In this document: positions 8,662-18,942 of the stretch, piece after piece
Position numbering within the stretch: position 1 is the first letter of the stretch
Layout: each line of letters opens with the position of its first letter
Assembly: GCF_026107415.2 (NCBI RefSeq)
Contig: NZ_JAPCHX010000006.1
Coordinates: 372,001 to 436,000, forward strand
DNA: 64,000 nt
Source: Microbacterium sp. MPKO10
GTDB lineage: Bacteria > Actinomycetota > Actinomycetes > Actinomycetales > Microbacteriaceae
Direction: 5' to 3'
Made by a program: the position numbers and the translations under genes
Notes under the pieces: model-generated
What the model was told of the DNA's origin: nothing
The model's input: only the letters and a program-made list of their open reading frames with translations
Databases searched by the model: none

Positions 8662-9930
8662 TTACGCCCTGGGGATAACTCCGGCCACCACGTCACGATT
8701 CTCATACAGCGCGACAGCACCCTGATCGGTCAGACTGGCGATCTGATCGACGACGATGCGCTTGCGCACGGCATCTGACGGCGCGACCCTCCACTCGGCG
8801 GCGAAGCCGACGTCGAGCCCGGCGCCGTCGGATGACCACAGTCGCTCGGCGAGAGCCAGCAGGATCTCTCGCTGCTGACGGTAGATCGGCTGCCGGGCAT
8901 CGCTCGACATTACGAACGCAGCGACAACGCCCTTCAGCACGGCGATCTCAGACTCGATCTCGTGGGGTATCTCGACGTGGGCTCCGAAACGAATGAGGCT
9001 GCGCTGCGGATACGCCGCTTGTGTCGCCGCCGTTGCAGAGCGTGCGAAGTGCCCGATCATCGAGCTCGTGAAGTCTTTCAGCCCGGCGAGATCGCGACGG
9101 GATCCGTCCCACGAGAGCGGCCAGGAAGGATGCTGTGAGAGTCTCTCGAACGCGGCGCCCAGATCATCGAGGGTGAACGCGCTCCCCGCCCAGGCGAGCA
9201 CCGCCTTGAGAAGCGACTCGTGGCCCGCTTGCGCATTGAGGAACGCGGGGTCGATGTATTCGCTAACGATGGCGTCTTCGAAGTCATGCACCGAGTACGC
9301 GATGTCGTCGGAGAGGTCCATAACCTCGGCTTCGATACAGCGCTGTTCGGCGGGCGCTCCGTCTCGGAGCCACTCGAACGCACGCGTGTCATCGTCGAAG
9401 AAGCCGAACTTGGCCCGACCACTGGGATCAGCAGTCGCGTGCGCCGCTGGCCACGGGTACTTGCAACTGGCATCGAGGCTCGCACGCGTGAGGTTCAGGC
9501 CATACGGTGTTCCATCGGCGTCGAACACTTTCGGCTCCAATCGCGTGAGCACGCGCAAGGTCTGCGCGTTCCCCTCGAACCCACCGACATCGAGTGCCCA
9601 CTCGTTGAGTGCCTTCTCTCCGTTGTGCCCGAAGGGCGGGTGGCCGATGTCGTGCGCGAGACACGCCGTGTCGACGACATCGGGCGCGAGCGCTAGGCTC
9701 GCCGCGAGCTCTCGGCCCACCTGCGCCACTTCAAGGGAGTGCGTGAGCCTGTTTCGGGCGAAGTCCACGCCCGAGGTGGGGCTCAGCACCTGCGTCTTCG
9801 CCGCCAGTCGTCGCAGCGCGCTTGAGTGCACAAGCCGCGCACGATCGCGTGCGAAGTCGCTGCGCCTTGATGTGTGGTGTTCGGGGAGCCATCGCGCTTG
9901 ATCATGTGCGTTGTAGACGTCAACCGCCAC
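8662..9930 (-). CDS. dgt: Deoxyguanosinetriphosphate triphosphohydrolase (HD domain)
   Basis: 422 residues. It hydrolyses dGTP to deoxyguanosine and triphosphate, helping dNTP balance. The HD-superfamily metal motif is visible as RNRLTHSLEV plus LAHDIGHPPFGHNGE, and the N-terminal HTSRRSDFARDRARLVHSSA block is typical of bacterial dGTPases. The GTG start lies inside the end of dusB (11-bp overlap), so the two are translated from one message. dnaG follows 51 nt downstream. Confidence 0.94.
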   Translation of the reverse strand: MAVDVYNAHDQARWLPEHHTSRRSDFARDRARLVHSSALRRLAAKTQVLSPTSGVDFARNRLTHSLEVAQVGRELAASLALAPDVVDTACLAHDIGHPPFGHNGEKALNEWALDVGGFEGNAQTLRVLTRLEPKVFDADGTPYGLNLTRASLDASCKYPWPAAHATADPSGRAKFGFFDDDTRAFEWLRDGAPAEQRCIEAEVMDLSDDIAYSVHDFEDAIVSEYIDPAFLNAQAGHESLLKAVLAWAGSAFTLDDLGAAFERLSQHPSWPLSWDGSRRDLAGLKDFTSSMIGHFARSATAATQAAYPQRSLIRFGAHVEIPHEIESEIAVLKGVVAAFVMSSDARQPIYRQQREILLALAERLWSSDGAGLDVGFAAEWRVAPSDAVRKRIVVDQIASLTDQGAVALYENRDVVAGVIPRA

Positions 9931-11074
9931 TGGTGCTCAACTCCGCTTCGTGAATCTCGCGCGCATGCTGTCCGGCAATGGCATGCGACTCAAGCCAGCC
10001 CTCGGGCAGCACGGGGCGCTTGGGATGCCCTGAGCGGCCCCGAGGCCCCTCGGCATCGACCCCCGGGTACGGAAGCGATTCGTCGAGCGACGACAGAAGC
10101 TCGTCCAGCTGGGCGAGGGACTCCACAGTGGCCAGGCGCGTACGCAGATCGCTGCCGACGGGGTACCCCTTGAAGTACCACGCCACGTGCTTGCGAATAT
10201 CGCGGCATCCGCGCTCTTCTGACTCGAAGAACTCGGCCAGAAGCTCGGCGTGACGCCGGAACGTGGCGATTACCTGTCCGAGGCCGGGGCGGAACCGCTC
10301 GGGCTCGCCGCGGAATGCCGCAGCCAGGTCCCCGAATAGCCACGGCCGGCCCAGGCAGCCGCGGCCCACCACGACACCATCGCAACCGGTCTGCTCCATC
10401 ATGGCGAGGGCATCGGACGACGACCAGATGTCGCCGTTGCCGAGAATGGGAACGTCGGAGATCGCCTCCTTCAGCTGGGTGATCGCGTTCCAGTCCGAAT
10501 GCCCGGAATAGAATTCGGATGCTGTCCGCGCGTGAAGCGCGATGGCCGACACCCCGGCGTCGCGTGCAAACCGTGCCGCATCGAGGTAGGTGAGATGGTC
10601 TTTGTCGATACCGGTGCGCATTTTCACGGTCACCGGAATCGATCCGGCCGCCTTGACAGCCTCGGTGACGATGCCACGGAACAGCTCATGCTTCCACGGA
10701 AGTGCGGCGCCGCCGCCCTTCCGAGTGACTTTGGGGACGGGGCAACCGAAGTTCAGATCGATGTGGTCCGCGCGGTCTTCAGCGACGATCATCGTCACGG
10801 CGTCGCGAACAGTCGCCGGGTCGACACCGTTGAGCTGCACGCTGCGGGGAACCTCTGACTCGTGATGCGAGATGAGGCGCATGGTCTCTGCCGTGCGCTC
10901 GACGAGTGCCCGAGAGGTGATCATCTCGCAGACGTACAGCCCGGCCCCGAACTCGCGGCACAGGCGCCGGAATGCCGTGTTGGTGATTCCGGCCATCGGG
11001 GCAAGCACAACGGGCACGTCGAGGGTGAGCGAGCCGATCTGCAGCGGACGCTCACGCGTGGAAGTCAAGGTCAT
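9920..11074 (-). CDS. dusB: tRNA-dihydrouridine synthase (DusB type)
   Basis: 384 residues. It is an FMN-dependent enzyme that reduces uridines in the tRNA D-loop. The TIM-barrel motifs are present: APMAGITNTAFRRLC at the start, MITSRALV, and the catalytic NFGCPVPKVTRKGGGAA with the general-acid Cys. GNGDIWSS and VVGRGCLGRPWLF match the FMN phosphate-binding and Dus signature regions. It overlaps dgt by 11 bp downstream and uppS ends 83 nt upstream, in keeping with the uppS-dusB-dgt-dnaG order of related actinobacteria. Confidence 0.95.
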   Translation of the reverse strand: MTLTSTRERPLQIGSLTLDVPVVLAPMAGITNTAFRRLCREFGAGLYVCEMITSRALVERTAETMRLISHHESEVPRSVQLNGVDPATVRDAVTMIVAEDRADHIDLNFGCPVPKVTRKGGGAALPWKHELFRGIVTEAVKAAGSIPVTVKMRTGIDKDHLTYLDAARFARDAGVSAIALHARTASEFYSGHSDWNAITQLKEAISDVPILGNGDIWSSSDALAMMEQTGCDGVVVGRGCLGRPWLFGDLAAAFRGEPERFRPGLGQVIATFRRHAELLAEFFESEERGCRDIRKHVAWYFKGYPVGSDLRTRLATVESLAQLDELLSSLDESLPYPGVDAEGPRGRSGHPKRPVLPEGWLESHAIAGQHAREIHEAELSTSGG

Positions 11075-11135
11075 AACCTCTCAATTGTCCCAGATTCGGT
11101 CGCCGTCGGCGTGCGCCGCGGGAGGTCGGCACCGC

Positions 11136-11153
11136 GGCACCCGACAGGGTGCC
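11136..11153 (-). terminator. Hairpin between uppS and dusB
   Basis: GGCACCC and GGGTGCC pair around GACA, just past the uppS stop. No U-run follows on the minus strand, so termination is uncertain. Confidence 0.3.
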
Positions 11154-11156
11154 CCG

Positions 11157-11978
11157 TCAGCGCCCTTCCTGCGCCTCGGACGTCGGAGTGTCAACAGCTC
11201 CCCCGAACCGACGATCCCTGCTCACATAGAGGCTCACAGCTTCCCAGAGATCGGTGCGAGTGAAATCGGGCCAGAGTGTGTCGAGGAAGACCATTTCGGC
11301 GTATGCACTCTGCCAGAGCATGAAGTTGCTTGTGCGCTGCTCACCCGAACTGCGCACAAACAGGTCTACGGGCGGTGTCTCGGGAACGTAGAGGCGCGAG
11401 GCGATCGTGCGCTCGTTGATTCCACCGGGCTTCAGCCTGCCCGCCGCGACGTCGCGAGCGATCGAGCGAACAGCATCCGTGACTTCGGTTCGACCTCCAT
11501 AGTTGACACACATCGTCAGGGTGAGGACGGAATTGTCGGCCGTGAGTCGCTCAGCGTACTGGAGTTCTTTGATGACGGAAGCCCAGAGCCGAGGCCTGCG
11601 CCCGGCCCAGCGGATTCGCACACCCCACTCGTTCAGCTGGTCACGCCGTCGATGAAGCACGGCACGATTGAAGCCCATGAGAAAGCGCACTTCCTCAGGC
11701 GACCGCGCCCAGTTCTCCGTCGAGAACGCGTACACGCTGATGTGGCGGATGCCCATCTGAATGGCACCGGCAACAACATCCAGAAGTGCCGCCTCGCCGG
11801 CCTTGTGACCTTCGATGCGGGTCATCCCCCGCTTGTTCGCCCATCGACCGTTGCCATCCATCACGATGGCGACATGCTTCGGCAGCGCCTTCGCCGGCAG
11901 CTCGGGAGGATAGATTCCTGTCCAGTCGACGGGGCGATAGGGCACGGCGTCGGCGTGCGTATACGGCTTGGGTGTCAC
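11157..11978 (-). CDS. uppS: Isoprenyl transferase (undecaprenyl/decaprenyl diphosphate synthase)
   Basis: 273 residues from GTG 11978. It condenses isopentenyl diphosphate units in cis to make the polyprenyl carrier lipid for cell-wall precursors. Motifs: [10 protein letters not shown] with the catalytic Asp, [19 protein letters not shown], and [18 protein letters not shown]. The start is set by a GTGA overlap with the recO stop. A longer in-frame version would run into recO and has no support. Ends before a weak hairpin. Confidence 0.95.
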   Translation of the reverse strand: MTPKPYTHADAVPYRPVDWTGIYPPELPAKALPKHVAIVMDGNGRWANKRGMTRIEGHKAGEAALLDVVAGAIQMGIRHISVYAFSTENWARSPEEVRFLMGFNRAVLHRRRDQLNEWGVRIRWAGRRPRLWASVIKELQYAERLTADNSVLTLTMCVNYGGRTEVTDAVRSIARDVAAGRLKPGGINERTIASRLYVPETPPVDLFVRSSGEQRTSNFMLWQSAYAEMVFLDTLWPDFTRTDLWEAVSLYVSRDRRFGGAVDTPTSEAQEGR

Positions 11979-12715
11979 TGTTGTCTTTCCGGTGTCGAAC
12001 TGAGATGTGCGTACGAGCGCAGGCCGCGCTCGAGGTGCCATTGCACGTATGCGGCGACAAGTCCGCTCGCGCGTGACCGTACTCGCTCGTCGGCGGCATC
12101 CACCAACTGCCAGTCGCCCGCAAGGAGCGAACCGAGAAGCTCACGGGTCGGTTCTTCGATTCGGGGACTGCCCGTCGGAGCGCAATCGGGGCAGACGACT
12201 CCGCCCATCTGCACAACCATCGTCGCGTGCGGGCCCGGTTGCTGGCAGCGCGCGCAATCAACAAAACTCGGTGCCCACCCCGCAAGCGACAGCGCTCGCA
12301 ACAGGTAGGAGTCCAGCGTCATCGCCGGCACGTGCTCCCCGCGGGATAGAGATCGCAATGCCCCGAGCAGCAGCAGATACTGCTGGTGATTGGAATCCGA
12401 TTCAGTGAGTTTGTCCGCCGTCTCGACCATGACATTCGCTGCCGTATAACTGTCATAGTCGGCGGCGATCAGCTGCCCGTACGAACCGAGCGAATCGGCC
12501 TGCGTGATGGTGTCGAGGCTGCGCCCCTCGTAAAGCTGGAGGTCGGCGACCATGAACGGTTCCAGTCGCGAACCGAATCGGGACGACGTGCGGCGGATCC
12601 CCTTCGCGACGGCGCGCACCTTCCCGTGCTGACGAGTCAGCAGGGTCACGATGCGGTCGGCCTCGCCCAACTTGTGGGTGCGCAGCACAACGCCTTCATC
12701 TCGGTATAACGGCAC
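11975..12715 (-). CDS. recO: DNA repair protein RecO
   Basis: 246 residues. It helps load RecA in the RecFOR recombination pathway. The N-terminal OB fold has [21 protein letters not shown] and [10 protein letters not shown], and the C-terminal helical part carries a CARC..CPDC zinc site. The start is GTG at 12715, with GATAAT 5 nt before it. The stop overlaps the uppS start by 4 bp (GTGA), so recO and uppS are translationally coupled. A strong hairpin separates recO from leuA. Confidence 0.94.
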   Translation of the reverse strand: MPLYRDEGVVLRTHKLGEADRIVTLLTRQHGKVRAVAKGIRRTSSRFGSRLEPFMVADLQLYEGRSLDTITQADSLGSYGQLIAADYDSYTAANVMVETADKLTESDSNHQQYLLLLGALRSLSRGEHVPAMTLDSYLLRALSLAGWAPSFVDCARCQQPGPHATMVVQMGGVVCPDCAPTGSPRIEEPTRELLGSLLAGDWQLVDAADERVRSRASGLVAAYVQWHLERGLRSYAHLSSTPERQQ

Positions 12716-12778
12716 ACCTGATTATCTCGCGTTCAGCTGGGTGGTCGCCCCGCGACATCGCTTCTGGCCGAAACGAAA

Positions 12779-12830
12779 GGGCGGATGCTGTGGGACACCG
12801 ACACATGTCGGTGTCCCACAGCATCCGCCC
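12779..12830 (-). terminator. Terminator of leuA, a perfect 24-bp inverted repeat
   Basis: Arms 12779-12802 and 12807-12830 are perfectly complementary with a 4-nt loop (ACAT). On the minus strand the stem is followed by TTTCGTTTC, so it can end the leuA transcript. Each arm contains one copy of the octamer GGATGCTG or its complement, which is over-represented in the whole window. Confidence 0.8.
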
Positions 12831-12845
12831 TGCCGAACTGATTCG

Positions 12846-14639
<1,794 letters not shown>

Positions 14640-14656
14640 TCAGCCGACGACGAACT

Positions 14657-14694
14657 CCGCGACGAGAAGGGCTCGAACTTAAGCCTCGTCGCGG
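14657..14694 (-). promoter_or_regulatory. Putative leuA attenuator hairpin
   Basis: CCGCGACGAG (14694-14685) pairs perfectly with CTCGTCGCGG (14666-14657) around an 18-nt loop. The 5' arm is the end of the leader peptide coding sequence, so ribosome position over the Leu codons just upstream should decide whether this stem forms. The leuA ribosome-binding site lies about 30 nt further on. Confidence 0.6.
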
Positions 14695-14723
14695 CAGCTA
14701 AGGAGAAGCGCGGTAGAGAACAC
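14679..14723 (-). CDS. Putative leuA leader peptide (14 aa, three consecutive Leu codons)
   Basis: A GTG-started frame encodes MFSTALLLSCRDEA and stops at TAA, 66 nt before leuA. Three consecutive codons CTT CTC CTT call for leucine. TATGCT lies 6 nt before the GTG, so the peptide would be read from the first nucleotide of the transcript. Leucine-rich leader peptides upstream of leuA have been described in actinobacteria; the CR after the Leu run is how I remember that class. A 10-bp hairpin overlaps its last codons. The peptide itself has no expected function; its translation is the sensor. Confidence 0.65.
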   Translation of the reverse strand: MFSTALLLSCRDEA

Positions 14724-14729
14724 GTTTTC

Positions 14730-14758
14730 AGCATAACACCGTCGACGCTGTCTGAGAA
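14730..14758 (-). promoter_or_regulatory. Promoter of the leuA leader
   Basis: -10 TATGCT at 14730-14735 and -35-like TTCTCA at 14753-14758, 17 nt apart. The predicted start of transcription coincides with the leader GTG. Confidence 0.55.
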
Positions 14759-14770
14759 TCGCAGTAGAGA

Positions 14771-16150
14771 TCACGCTACAGCGAGTGCCGCGATGGGGCT
14801 GCCGCGCAGCACACGTCGCGTGGGCATGATCGCCGCGCCAATACACAGTGCGACGGTGGCCACGGGCACCGCGATGAGCAGCCAGAGCGGGACCACCGGT
14901 ACCACGAACTGACCTCCCGGAATCGAGCCGAGAAGCGCCATTGCCCCGCTCCAGCCATAGCCGATCCCGAGGGCGAACCCCACGATCACTGCCGACACAC
15001 CCATTGTCATGCTCTCCGTGAGTATCATCACTCGGACCTGTCGGCCCGTCAGACCGATGGACCTGAGAAGGCCGAGCTCGCGGCGGCGCTGCAGGACAGA
15101 CTGCGACAACGTGTTGACGAGGCCGACGGCAGCTATCAGGGCAGAGAAACCGAACAGCAGAGAGAACACCACGATCGAGAAGGACAGCGCCGAGTCGGAA
15201 TCAGCATAGAGATCAGGAAACGCCGATTGCGCACCGAACAGCACATCGTAATAGGTCTCCATCGCCACGGAGAACATCACGATGAGGGTCACCCCGATTA
15301 CAACCCCGATGACGGCCCGGCTGCTCCGACCCGGTTCGCGCACCGCGTTCGCCGCAGCAAGACGTGTGGCCGCCCCCATCGTGAAAAGGCTACCGACCGC
15401 CCGAAGAACAGCAGGCAAAAATCGATCAGCGCACAGAATCACTCCCCCGAACGACAGCATCCCTCCGGGCACGGCCACGGGAAGCCCCCACGGCGTCTCT
15501 CGGCCGATAACGATCCCGAGAACGAGACACCCGATCCCCACGATGATGAGCACGATGCCGAGAGGGGCCCGCGAACGCGGCTCGGTCAGACCAACGGCAG
15601 CCGCACCCGCAGCTTCAACCGGGGCAACCCCCAGCACAGCGCGTGAACCCGTGAGGACGGCAACAGCGCAGACCGCGATCGTTGCGATGACCGGTGCGAG
15701 AAGCTGAGCAGAGAACAGATTATAGGGCTTGGACGGCAGCGCTCCAATGTTCACGGCGATCAGCACAGTCAGTGCTCCGACAGCAGCCACGATGGCCGCG
15801 CCAAATGTGCTGCTGATCGACGCGGTGAACAATCCTGAGCGCACAAACCCACGGCGGATGCTGCGCGTCTCGGCTCCGAGCAGGCGCAGGCGGGCGATGT
15901 CGATCGTGCGGCCGGCGATCACCGTTCGCACGGTGTTCGACGTCACGATCGCACCGACGAAGACGGCGATCGCGAAGAATGTGGCGGCGACGACCGTCAG
16001 AGCGACCTTCATGCGTTCATGAGTGGCGACATCGTATTCCCCGAGCACATGAACCAACACAGCGGCTCCCTGAAGTAGCGCGACCCCGAATCCGGAGGAC
16101 AGCGCGGCGACAAGGCCGGTGGAGCGCAGGTCTCGACGCGTGAGAATCAT
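14771..16150 (-). CDS. FtsX-family ABC transporter permease
   Basis: 459 residues with about ten membrane segments. The C-terminal domain has the FtsX-like core: LVNTLSQSVLQRRRELGLLRSIGLTGRQV, then ILTESMTMGVSAVIVG and a final MPTRRVLRGSPIAALA. The N-terminal half holds a second related domain (VGAIVTSNTVRTVIAGRTIDIARLRLLGAETRSIRRG). Such permeases usually export antibiotics, peptides or lipoproteins or act in stress sensing. The start overlaps the ATPase gene by 4 bp, so both form one transporter; the two-component genes upstream probably control it. Confidence 0.9.
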   Translation of the reverse strand: MILTRRDLRSTGLVAALSSGFGVALLQGAAVLVHVLGEYDVATHERMKVALTVVAATFFAIAVFVGAIVTSNTVRTVIAGRTIDIARLRLLGAETRSIRRGFVRSGLFTASISSTFGAAIVAAVGALTVLIAVNIGALPSKPYNLFSAQLLAPVIATIAVCAVAVLTGSRAVLGVAPVEAAGAAAVGLTEPRSRAPLGIVLIIVGIGCLVLGIVIGRETPWGLPVAVPGGMLSFGGVILCADRFLPAVLRAVGSLFTMGAATRLAAANAVREPGRSSRAVIGVVIGVTLIVMFSVAMETYYDVLFGAQSAFPDLYADSDSALSFSIVVFSLLFGFSALIAAVGLVNTLSQSVLQRRRELGLLRSIGLTGRQVRVMILTESMTMGVSAVIVGFALGIGYGWSGAMALLGSIPGGQFVVPVVPLWLLIAVPVATVALCIGAAIMPTRRVLRGSPIAALAVA

Positions 16151-16908
16151 CGCACTGCCTCACGCCGCAGCATCGCCGCGGAGATATCCTCCGCCGAGGA
16201 CGGGCCCCGATCGTCGACAACGCGTCCGTCGGCCAAGGAGACGATGCGCGTTGCCCAGCTCGCGGCGATCGGATCGTGCGTCACCATGGCCACCGTCTGG
16301 CCGAGTTCTCGAGAGGTCTTGGTGAGGAGAGTGAGAACGTCATGTCCGCTTGCCGAATCGAGGTTTCCTGTCGGTTCGTCGGCGAACACCACATTCGGCC
16401 GTGTTGCGAGAGCCCGCGCGATGGCGACGCGCTGCTGCTGCCCTCCGCTGAGCTCGCTCGGCCGGTGTGCAAGCCGGTCAGAGAGGCCAAGGAGGTCGAT
16501 GAGCTCAGCAACGTGCCGTCGCTCACCAGCTGAGGGTCGGCGACCATCCAGGTCGAACGGCAGAAGGATGTTCGCCTCTGCATCGAGCGTGGGTACGAGA
16601 TTGAACGCTTGGAAAATGAAGCCGATGCGGCGCCTGCGCATTATGGTGAGCGCCGAGTCGCCGAGAGTCGTGATCTCGTCGTCTCCAAGCCATACCTGAC
16701 CGGTATCAGCGGTGTCGAGTCCAGCCAGGACATGCATGAGTGTGGACTTTCCCGAACCGCTCGGCCCCATGATCGCCGTGAACTCTCCCCGCCGGAGGCC
16801 GAGCGTCACATCGTCGAGAGCGCGCACACGCCCTTCACCGTGACCGTAGCTTTTGCTGACGCCGACAACACGGGCGACAAGGCCCATGTCAGATGTTGAA
16901 ATCTTCAT
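16147..16908 (-). CDS. ABC transporter ATP-binding protein (MacB/LolD/BceA-like)
   Basis: 253 residues from ATG 16908. One nucleotide-binding domain: Walker A GPSGSGKST, Q-loop IFQAFNLVPTL, signature LSGGQQQRVAIARAL, Walker B VVFADEPTGNLDS, and H-loop VTHDPIA. The DEPTGNLDS form is typical of ATPases paired with FtsX-type permeases. The start is set by TAGCGT 7 nt upstream (leaderless); an upstream in-frame ATG at 16947 lacks that support. It ends 4 bp inside the permease start. Confidence 0.93.
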   Translation of the reverse strand: MKISTSDMGLVARVVGVSKSYGHGEGRVRALDDVTLGLRRGEFTAIMGPSGSGKSTLMHVLAGLDTADTGQVWLGDDEITTLGDSALTIMRRRRIGFIFQAFNLVPTLDAEANILLPFDLDGRRPSAGERRHVAELIDLLGLSDRLAHRPSELSGGQQQRVAIARALATRPNVVFADEPTGNLDSASGHDVLTLLTKTSRELGQTVAMVTHDPIAASWATRIVSLADGRVVDDRGPSSAEDISAAMLRREAVR

Positions 16909-16915
16909 GTTCTCA

Positions 16916-16921
16916 ACGCTA
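16916..16921 (-). promoter_or_regulatory. -10 box of the ABC ATPase gene (leaderless)
   Basis: TAGCGT followed by 7 nt and the ATG at 16908, in the 75-nt gap after the response regulator gene, so the transporter can be expressed apart from its regulator. Confidence 0.45.
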
Positions 16922-16983
16922 TGGACGGCGAGAGTCGGAGGCGTCAACCCGTAGGATGACCTGCGTCGATCATGAGATGGAGA

Positions 16984-17649
16984 TCAGCTGGCGATGCCGT
17001 GTTCATACGCGTAGATCACCAGCTGCACGCGATCACGCGCGCCGAGTTTGCTGAGAACCCGGCTGACGTGGGTCTTCACCGTCGCTTCGCTGAGGTACTC
17101 CTTCTGAGCGATCTCGGAGTTGCTCAGACCCGCGGCCGCAAGTCGGAATATGTGCTTTTCACGATCGGTGAGCGCAGCGAACTCGATCGGGTCTCTATGC
17201 ACCGCGGAATGTCCCAGCTGCGCAAGGAGCGTCTTCGTCGCGCCCGGGGCGATCACGGCACTCCCCGAGTGCACTGATCGGATGGCGGCGAGCAGAAACT
17301 CCGGCTGAGAATCTTTGAGGAGAAAACCGCTTGCCCCGATGCGCAAGGCACGTGCTGCACCCTCATCGAGCTCGAAGGTGGTGAGGACGATAATGCGGGG
17401 CGGGGTCCGGCCGGCGGCATCGGCTTCGGCAAGGATGCGCTCTGTCGCCTCGATCCCGTCGAGGGCCGGCATACGCACGTCCATCAGGATCACGTCGGGT
17501 CTCGCGGTTCGAGCCAGTTCAATGCCTTGGTGACCATTCTCGGCTTCACCCGCGAATTCTAGGTCGGATTGCGAATCGATCAGCATCCGGATGCCGGCGC
17601 GGAACAGTGACTGATCGTCGACGAGGGCGACGGAAATGGTCTCGGGCAT
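16984..17649 (-). CDS. NarL/LuxR-family response regulator
   Basis: 221 residues. The N-terminal receiver domain has the acidic pair in ALVDDQSLF, the phospho-acceptor Asp57 in VILMDVRMPALDG, the Thr in IIVLTTFE and the Lys in FLLKDSQPE. The C-terminal LuxR-type helix-turn-helix reads LTDREKHIFRLAAAGLSNSE through ATVKTHVSRVLSKLGARDR. It follows the histidine kinase by 21 nt, so the two are a pair. The likely target is the ABC transporter gene downstream (inference from position). Confidence 0.95.
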   Translation of the reverse strand: MPETISVALVDDQSLFRAGIRMLIDSQSDLEFAGEAENGHQGIELARTARPDVILMDVRMPALDGIEATERILAEADAAGRTPPRIIVLTTFELDEGAARALRIGASGFLLKDSQPEFLLAAIRSVHSGSAVIAPGATKTLLAQLGHSAVHRDPIEFAALTDREKHIFRLAAAGLSNSEIAQKEYLSEATVKTHVSRVLSKLGARDRVQLVIYAYEHGIAS

Positions 17650-17670
17650 CAGACGGTGACCTCACTCAAC

Positions 17671-18843
17671 TCAGGCTGCGGGGAGTCGTGCATGGACGCG
17701 GAATCTTCCGATGGCGGAAGCGTCGATATCGAGCGTACCGCCCGCAAGGGCCGCACGCTCTTTCATCCCGGGAAGACCGTGCCCTCGCGCGAGACCGCCC
17801 GGCTCGGACGCACCAGCTGGAGCTGTGGCATTCTCAATGATGAGTTCAACGCCGTCAGCGTCTCCTTTGACAATCGCGTCGACATCGACCGTTCGGTCGC
17901 TGTGATGCAAGGCATTGGTCAGGGCCTCCTGCATGATGCGATAGGCGGCGATCTGCCTGCCCGTGGGCAGATCAGGGGGCGTACCGATGAGCGTGTACCT
18001 CACAGACAGTCCTGCCGTGCGCATCCTCTCCACAAGGGCGTCAATGTCGGCGAGTCCCGGTTGGGGACCGGCATCCTGCTCATGTCGCAACTCGCTCAGT
18101 AGCAGCCGAACATCGCCGAGAGCGTGACGAGCCGTGTCGGAGACCGTCTCGAGAGTACCCGCGAGCGCTTCGGCGTCGCCCTTGTGCACGTACCGGGCAC
18201 CGTCGGCCTGCGCGACGACGACGGCGAGTGAGTGTGCAACGACGTCGTGCATGTCGCGCGCGATTCTGCCTCTTTCGTGCTCGATAGCCGTGGCCTGTTC
18301 GGCGAGCACTTGCGCTTGCTGCGCGCGGAAGCGATCGTATCCGGCCTGCCGTGCGGCATCAGCGGTCCGCATCAGCTGACCAAGTGTCCAGGACAGCCCG
18401 AGAACGAGAACACCGACGATCGATCCCATAATCGTGGCGAAAGAGACGATTGAGATCGACGTCAAGTCGCGAGGAAGCTGTGAGTTCGTCAAAAGAACCG
18501 TGTAGGCGGATGCGACCACTCCGCCGAAGATCGCAGAGCCGAGTCCGTACCAGCGCACCCAGCCCTGCCCGTACCGAGCCGTGGCGTAGAGAACAATGGG
18601 TATGGCGATGTTGTACGCATTCGGTGTCGCCCCCGAGACCATTTGAACGATGGCGGCCAGCCAAGCGACGGACAGCGAGAGTGCGGGCGATGTCCGCCGC
18701 AGGACGAGAGCACCGCCAATCGCCAGTAGCACCCACGGCTCAGCGGCCCCGCCGTGCATCGCGAACGGGAGGGCCAGGAGGCAGATGAAGGCTCCAATGA
18801 CGCCATCGACAGCGTATTGACGTGGCAGGAGCGGGCGAATCAT
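17671..18843 (-). CDS. Two-component sensor histidine kinase (HisKA_3 type)
   Basis: 390 residues from ATG 18843. The N-terminal half contains about five membrane segments without a large extracellular domain, which points to sensing in or at the membrane. Then follow the dimerisation/phosphoacceptor motif ERGRIARDMHDVVAHSLAVVV with the phosphorylated His, and a HATPase_c domain ending GHGLPGMKERAALAGG. The start is preferred over an upstream frame extension because TACTGT lies 7 nt before it. Intramembrane kinases of this kind often sit beside ABC exporters involved in antimicrobial resistance, as here. Confidence 0.92.
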   Translation of the reverse strand: MIRPLLPRQYAVDGVIGAFICLLALPFAMHGGAAEPWVLLAIGGALVLRRTSPALSLSVAWLAAIVQMVSGATPNAYNIAIPIVLYATARYGQGWVRWYGLGSAIFGGVVASAYTVLLTNSQLPRDLTSISIVSFATIMGSIVGVLVLGLSWTLGQLMRTADAARQAGYDRFRAQQAQVLAEQATAIEHERGRIARDMHDVVAHSLAVVVAQADGARYVHKGDAEALAGTLETVSDTARHALGDVRLLLSELRHEQDAGPQPGLADIDALVERMRTAGLSVRYTLIGTPPDLPTGRQIAAYRIMQEALTNALHHSDRTVDVDAIVKGDADGVELIIENATAPAGASEPGGLARGHGLPGMKERAALAGGTLDIDASAIGRFRVHARLPAA

Positions 18844-18850
18844 GCGCTCA

Positions 18851-18856
18851 ACAGTA
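18851..18856 (-). promoter_or_regulatory. -10 box of the histidine kinase gene (leaderless)
   Basis: TACTGT followed by 7 nt and the ATG at 18843. This is the likely promoter of the kinase-regulator cassette, just downstream of the era stop. Confidence 0.45.
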
Positions 18857-18942
18857 GTGCGCCGGCGTCGCTGAGGCGATCGATTTCGACCGCGCTCATC
18901 CTCACGTTGTGCGAAATCATCCGCGAGTTGCATGATGGCTGA

